Shown: positions 60,152 through 64,000 of the stretch, piece by piece
Layout: every line of letters starts with the position of its first letter
Numbering within the stretch: position 1 is the first letter of the stretch
Assembly: GCF_022548875.1 (NCBI RefSeq)
Contig: NZ_JAKZEW010000001.1
Coordinates: forward strand, 186,264-250,263
Direction of reading: 5' to 3'
Length of the DNA: 64,000 nt
From: Glycomyces sp. L485
GTDB taxonomy: Bacteria > Actinomycetota > Actinomycetes > Mycobacteriales > Micromonosporaceae
The notes under the pieces: model-generated
Seen by the model: only the letters and a program-made list of their open reading frames with translations
Told to the model about the DNA's origin: nothing
The model's database searches: none
Made by a program: the position numbers and the translations under genes

Positions 60152-61915
60152 TCAGCGGCCGAGCGGGACGATCCTTCGGATCTCGGCGGCTGCGAGGCGC
60201 GCGGCCTCGGCCGCGTCGTCGTCCGGCTGCCGCTGCGAGCGCCGCTCCGCATCGACCCGCTGCAGGTACGCCTCCACCTCCTCGGCGCGCCGCTCCTCGT
60301 CCCAGCCGAGGACAGCCCCGGCCAGCGAGGCCGCGTCCATCGCCGCTCGGGTGCCCCGGTCGACCGACTCGATCGAGATGCGAAGCCGGCGCGTCAGCAC
60401 ATCGTCCAGATGCAGCGCCCCCTCGGCCCGCACGGCGTAGACCACCTCCGCGCGCAGGTAGTCCCGCGAGCCCGGCAGCGTCCGACCCAGCTGCGGCTGG
60501 TCCGAGACCAGCCGCAAGAGCTGCGTCGCCAGGTTCCCATAGCGGCGCAGCAGGTGCTCGACCGTCCGGACCGGCACCTTGAAGCGTTTCGCCAGGGCCG
60601 CCCGCCCTGACCAGTAGGCGCCGAAGCCGTCCGCGCCCATGAGCGGAAGCAGGTGCGTGCCGCTAGCCGGCACCTCGCGGTCGAGCCGTTCGGCCGCCCG
60701 GTCGACGGCGTCGCGGGCCATCACCCGGTAGGTCGTCAGCTTCCCGCCCGCCACGAAGAACAGGCCCCTCTCCGGCTCGACGACGGCGTGCGTCCGGCTC
60801 AGCTTCGAAGTCTCCTCGGTCTCCCCTCGCAGCAGCGGCCGCAGTCCCGCGTAGACGCCCTCCACCTGGCTTATGTCCAGGCGTTTTCGGAGCACCTCGC
60901 TGGCCTGCTGGAGGAGGTAGGCGACATCTCCGGCCGAGGCCGCCGGGTGCGCCAGGTCGAGCTTCCAATCGGTGTCGGTGGTTCCGATGATCCAGTGCCC
61001 GTCCCACGGTATGACGAACAGGACGCTCCATTTCGTCCTCGTGATGATCCCGGCGTTCCCCTCGATCGCCTCCCGCGGCAGGACGAGGTGGACGCCCTTC
61101 GACGCCAGCACCGCCATCCCCGTCCGCTCGGGGAGCAGTGCCGCCAGCTCGTCGCTCCACACCCCGGCCGCGCTGATCACCGTCGACGCCCGGACCCGGT
61201 GCCGCTCACCGGACTCCACGTCCGCCACCTCGACCCCGGCGATCCGACCGCGCTCGCGCACGAATCCCAGCGCCTCGACCGACGGCACCACCGCCGCGCC
61301 CAGCGCCGCCGCCGTCCTCGCCAGTGTCACCACCAGCCGCGCGTCGTCGACCTGCCCGTCGTAGTACCGGATCGCGCCCCGAACCCCGCCCGAGAGGTCC
61401 GGAAAGGCCAGCCTGGTCGCGGCCCTGCCCAGATGGCGGTGCCACGGCATGCCACTACGGCGAGCCTCTCGAGCCGTGAATCGGCCCGAGCCGGAGGCGA
61501 GCAGGTCGTACGCCGCCACCCCTGCCCCGTAGTACAGCCGCTCCCACACGTCCTTCAACGGCAACAGGAACGGGACCGGACGCACGAGATGCGGCGCCAG
61601 GCGCTCGGTCAGCAGCCCCCGCTCCCGCAGCGCCTCGTGTACCAGGGCCAGGTCCAATTGCTCCAGATACCGCAGCCCGCCGTGCACCAGCTTGCTCGAC
61701 CGCGACGACGTCCCCGACGCCAGATCCCGAGCCTCCACCAACGCCACCCGCAGACCCCGGCTCGCCGCGTCCACGGCCGCCCCCGCTCCCGTGGCTCCGC
61801 CCCCGATCACGACCACGTCGAACGGCTCCGAGCGCAGCCGCTCCAGGTCGGAGCGCCGCCGCTCGGGCGAGAGACGGCCAGACTGCGAACGGGTCCAAGC
61901 GGTGGGCGGGCGCAT
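60152..61915 (-). CDS. glpD: Glycerol-3-phosphate dehydrogenase
   Basis: 587 residues. FAD-linked membrane-peripheral enzyme that oxidises glycerol-3-phosphate to DHAP and feeds electrons to quinone. DVVVIGGGATGAGAAVDAAS (about 33-52) is the FAD site, followed by SSRSSKLVHGGLRYLE, the family hallmark. DGQVDDARLVVTLARTA, VIPWDGHWIIGTTDTDWKLD and FVAGGKLTTYRVMARDAVD complete the oxidase domain. The C-terminal DAO_C helical domain is full length. The ATG at 61915 has only a modest upstream site. No glpF or glpK is adjacent. Confidence 0.95.
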   Translation of the reverse strand: MRPPTAWTRSQSGRLSPERRRSDLERLRSEPFDVVVIGGGATGAGAAVDAASRGLRVALVEARDLASGTSSRSSKLVHGGLRYLEQLDLALVHEALRERGLLTERLAPHLVRPVPFLLPLKDVWERLYYGAGVAAYDLLASGSGRFTAREARRSGMPWHRHLGRAATRLAFPDLSGGVRGAIRYYDGQVDDARLVVTLARTAAALGAAVVPSVEALGFVRERGRIAGVEVADVESGERHRVRASTVISAAGVWSDELAALLPERTGMAVLASKGVHLVLPREAIEGNAGIITRTKWSVLFVIPWDGHWIIGTTDTDWKLDLAHPAASAGDVAYLLQQASEVLRKRLDISQVEGVYAGLRPLLRGETEETSKLSRTHAVVEPERGLFFVAGGKLTTYRVMARDAVDRAAERLDREVPASGTHLLPLMGADGFGAYWSGRAALAKRFKVPVRTVEHLLRRYGNLATQLLRLVSDQPQLGRTLPGSRDYLRAEVVYAVRAEGALHLDDVLTRRLRISIESVDRGTRAAMDAASLAGAVLGWDEERRAEEVEAYLQRVDAERRSQRQPDDDAAEAARLAAAEIRRIVPLGR

Positions 61916-61986
61916 ACCGCAACGATACTGGCGTCGTCTTGACCTGGTGATGCATCGGGGATAAGCGCTTTCGGTATCGTATAAGC

Positions 61987-62622
61987 GTGGACCCTTCCCC
62001 CCGATGGAGTCTGCGGCGACTCACCGCGCTCGCCCAGCGCATAGAGGACCGGCTCACCCTTCCGGTGGTGATCGCCGTATGCGCCTCCATACCCGCGGTG
62101 TTCCTGACGGTCTGGTCGGACGGCCAGTTCGTCGTGGCCGGAAAGATTCTCGGCTGGGCGGCCGGCGCCGTCCTGTGGGTCGAGACGGTCATCCTGCTGC
62201 TCGCCGCCGAGAACAAGCGAAAATGGCTCATGCGCCACAAGTGGCTGCTATGCATCTGCGCGCTCACCTTCGTGAGCCTCGTAGCCGCGGCCGGTGGCGC
62301 GCAGATCCTGCGGCTGTTCTATGTCATCGGCTCGATCCGGGTGCTGCGCGCCAAGCGCATCATCACCGCCGCGCAGGTCCTCAACCGCCGCTTCGGGCTC
62401 GGCCTGTGGTGGCGTTCGGCCCTGTTCGGCACCGCCGGGATCATCTCCGCGATCTTCGTCGCGGTGGTACTGGCCGACCCGACCTCGGAGTACATCAATC
62501 TCGTCTCGTGGTTCGACCACAATCTGCAGATCGTCCCGATCCTCGTGGCCGGCGCCATCCTCGCGTTCTCCACCTGGCTCGTCGTGCGCGGCCGCGCCGA
62601 AGCCGAGGAGGAAGAGGAATGA
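61987..62622 (+). CDS. Voltage-sensor-like membrane protein without visible pore filter
   Basis: 211 residues from a GTG. Helices at about 25-43 (S1-like), 55-73 (S2-like, with Glu66), 86-104 (S3-like) and 106-132. The last has Arg109, 118, 121 and 124, mostly three residues apart, like an S4 voltage sensor. Two more helices (about 146-163 and 181-200) correspond to S5 and S6 of an ion channel. The loop between them (DPTSEYINLVSWFDHNLQ) has no TxGYG-type selectivity filter. It may be a degenerate channel or a different VSD protein. Its stop overlaps the next start (ATGA). Confidence 0.65.
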   Translation: MDPSPRWSLRRLTALAQRIEDRLTLPVVIAVCASIPAVFLTVWSDGQFVVAGKILGWAAGAVLWVETVILLLAAENKRKWLMRHKWLLCICALTFVSLVAAAGGAQILRLFYVIGSIRVLRAKRIITAAQVLNRRFGLGLWWRSALFGTAGIISAIFVAVVLADPTSEYINLVSWFDHNLQIVPILVAGAILAFSTWLVVRGRAEAEEEEE

Positions 62623-63938
62623 GAGAGGACAGCTCGTCGTTTTCCGATCGGCGAATGATCGATCGGCTTCCATACGCGTTCCGGACCACCGTCGCCGCGT
62701 GGGTGGTGGTGCCCGCAGTCGTCATCGAGTTCCTGAACTTTTTCCAGCGCGGCATGCCTTGGAGAGGCGAGGGAATCTGGACCGTCGAGTGGATGGCCAT
62801 CGGCCTGTTCCTGCTCGGCCCTGTCATATCGGGCTTCGCGGCAGTGGAGACGGCCCGGCTGTTCCGACCGGGATCGGTCCACCAGATCACCGTTTCGCGC
62901 CAAAGGCATCGTGCTCTCTGGAATGTCGTCACATGGTGCGGTCTCGCGGTGTGCGCCGTGCATATCGGTTTCACGGCCGCGGGGTTGATAGTTGGCCTGG
63001 TACCGAGCTCGGTCGATTGGGCTTCGATGGCCGGAGGTTTGCTGCTGCAATGCCTGGCGATCCTCTGGTACACCGCGATCGGCATGGCGGCGGGACGCGT
63101 CATGCCCCCGCTGGTGTCCGGTGTCGTTGCCGCCGTCCTCGGATTCGGTTCGTTCTATGCGCTCGGTTCCTCATACGTCGGCGATGAATTCGCTCTGCTG
63201 GACTTCGGCGCCTCCACGGTCTCGAGAATCGGATTGGATTACAACCCGCGATACCTCGGGTTTCAGGCGGCGGTTCTGCTCGTTTCGGCCGTCCTCATGG
63301 CGGCGGTGACCCTCTTTCCTCGCGGCAGGGGGGCGCAGGCCCGCTGGGTCGCCGTCGGTGTGAGCGTGACCCTTGCGGTGCTCCTCGGAGTGGCCAATGC
63401 GTTTGGGCCAGATCAGCGGTGGGTGGCGGCGCCTCAGCCACCGGACACCTGTGTCGGTGTGGGCGATGCCGATTGGGCCGAGTACTGCGTCTTCGCGGAG
63501 CATCGCGGCTATATCGATGAGCTCGACCGAGTGTATCGACCCTTGCGGCAGGCGGCCGTCGAGAACGGTTATGACGCGTTCGTATTTGAGAAGGCCTGGG
63601 AACTGAGCCGGACGTACGCGCCCGCCGACGGATCAGTCGCCGGATTCACCTTCGTGCCGTCGATTCATGAGGAAGGCGAGATCGATCCCTACCGCCTGGC
63701 GTACGACCTGGTCTACCCCGAGCAATGCGAGGAACTCCATTCGGGCGCTCCGCCGGGGGATGGGTTCTGGACGAGCATGGACCGCCTCAGCTTCACCTGG
63801 ATCTCGCTGATGGGCATCGACCCTGACCGGTACGCACAGGAATCGTTCACCCAGGGCCGGGCCGAACCGATGACGCCCGAGGAGGCGCAGGCGGTCATGG
63901 ACGGACTCCAGAACTGCGACTGGACGGATTCGGAATGA
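62619..63938 (+). CDS. Membrane protein, ABC-2-permease-like
   Basis: 439 residues, translationally coupled to the preceding gene (ATGA). Six hydrophobic helices are visible (about 25-45, 61-80, 105-130, 140-158, 165-182 and 210-260 region), arranged like the membrane part of actinobacterial ABC-2-type exporters. A soluble C-terminal domain of about 160 residues follows (from CVGVGDADWAEYCVFAEHRG to NCDWTDSE) with three Cys. No ATPase gene is in the window, but the operon may continue past the right edge. Family not firmly recognised. Confidence 0.6.
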   Translation: MREDSSSFSDRRMIDRLPYAFRTTVAAWVVVPAVVIEFLNFFQRGMPWRGEGIWTVEWMAIGLFLLGPVISGFAAVETARLFRPGSVHQITVSRQRHRALWNVVTWCGLAVCAVHIGFTAAGLIVGLVPSSVDWASMAGGLLLQCLAILWYTAIGMAAGRVMPPLVSGVVAAVLGFGSFYALGSSYVGDEFALLDFGASTVSRIGLDYNPRYLGFQAAVLLVSAVLMAAVTLFPRGRGAQARWVAVGVSVTLAVLLGVANAFGPDQRWVAAPQPPDTCVGVGDADWAEYCVFAEHRGYIDELDRVYRPLRQAAVENGYDAFVFEKAWELSRTYAPADGSVAGFTFVPSIHEEGEIDPYRLAYDLVYPEQCEELHSGAPPGDGFWTSMDRLSFTWISLMGIDPDRYAQESFTQGRAEPMTPEEAQAVMDGLQNCDWTDSE

Positions 63939-64000
63939 GCGGCGGCCTCCCGACGGGAATCGTCTTTCTCGGCGAAGCCGAGGACGTCGAGTAGGGTCGG

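Noticed and set aside
63935-63994. A 19-codon frame starting ATGA at the last stop in the window
   Set aside because: Too short and without a distinct signature; the coupled start may be accidental. The window ends 6 nt later.
1-64000. CRISPR arrays, insertion sequences or prophage genes
   Set aside because: I found no regularly spaced identical repeats, transposase or integrase motifs, or phage structural genes on either strand.

Overview
The window is high-GC DNA (G/C at most third codon positions, many GTG and TTG starts, strong GGAGG-type ribosome sites) from an actinobacterium. The XRE/DUF5753 plus DUF397 pair, the SAV2177-type methyltransferase, three LytR-CpsA-Psr proteins and several large secreted carbohydrate enzymes point to a filamentous, multicellular soil actinomycete. 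A Glycomyces-like genus is my guess, not something the sequence proves. No CRISPR array, rRNA operon, integrase, transposase or replication origin was seen.

Layout. 1-2.1 kb: one ATPase gene between two copies of a tRNA-Ser 3' segment. 2.5-5.3 kb: a four-gene membrane redox operon (secreted His-start protein, b6-type cytochrome b, SHOCT protein, PepSY-like protein). 5.6-15.2 kb: a carbohydrate locus with a secreted GH-A/AbfB enzyme, a LacI regulator, a three-component ABC importer and a GH31 enzyme, tied together by the operator AGCGAACCGGTTCGCT. 15.4-25.6 kb: a second carbohydrate locus with a lectin-GH43 protein, two alginate-lyase-family proteins (one of 1518 residues with many binding modules) and a second LacI regulator, linked by a second operator (GATAWCGWTATC). 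It contains a frameshifted small gene and fragments of lost genes.

25.6-44.5 kb: housekeeping and orphan genes. These are a decayed RNA methyltransferase, a methyltransferase, an orphan solute-binding lipoprotein, an orphan response regulator, two tandem LCP proteins, a zinc-ribbon/SPFH pair, a TPR-GGDEF protein, a PutP symporter, a P1 peptidase, a small unknown protein, an Ntn amidase, glyA, a membrane protein and a GCS2-family ligase. 44.6-50.4 kb: envelope glycan genes (CDP-alcohol transferase, GT4, polyprenyl glycosylphosphotransferase, UDP-xylose synthase type epimerase, third LCP).

50.5-59.9 kb: SAV2177 methyltransferase, XRE/DUF397 pair, a small Cys-containing protein, and then the most unusual locus. 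This is a minus-strand three-gene operon (53882-56852) encoding a coiled-coil protein, a four-helix membrane protein and a nucleoside-phosphorylase-fold enzyme. All three carry the same 15-residue Gly/Ala-rich motif, GA[IV]G[TD]GAxA[TN]xxA[IV]G, at a protein end. I infer a conflict or programmed-cell-death module assembled through this shared motif. A NrtR-like Nudix regulator is divergent from it. Next come a MarR/FAD-monooxygenase pair with a mirrored 17-bp operator and tRNA-Arg(CCU). 60-64 kb: glpD, a voltage-sensor-like membrane protein without a visible pore filter, and a coupled membrane protein.
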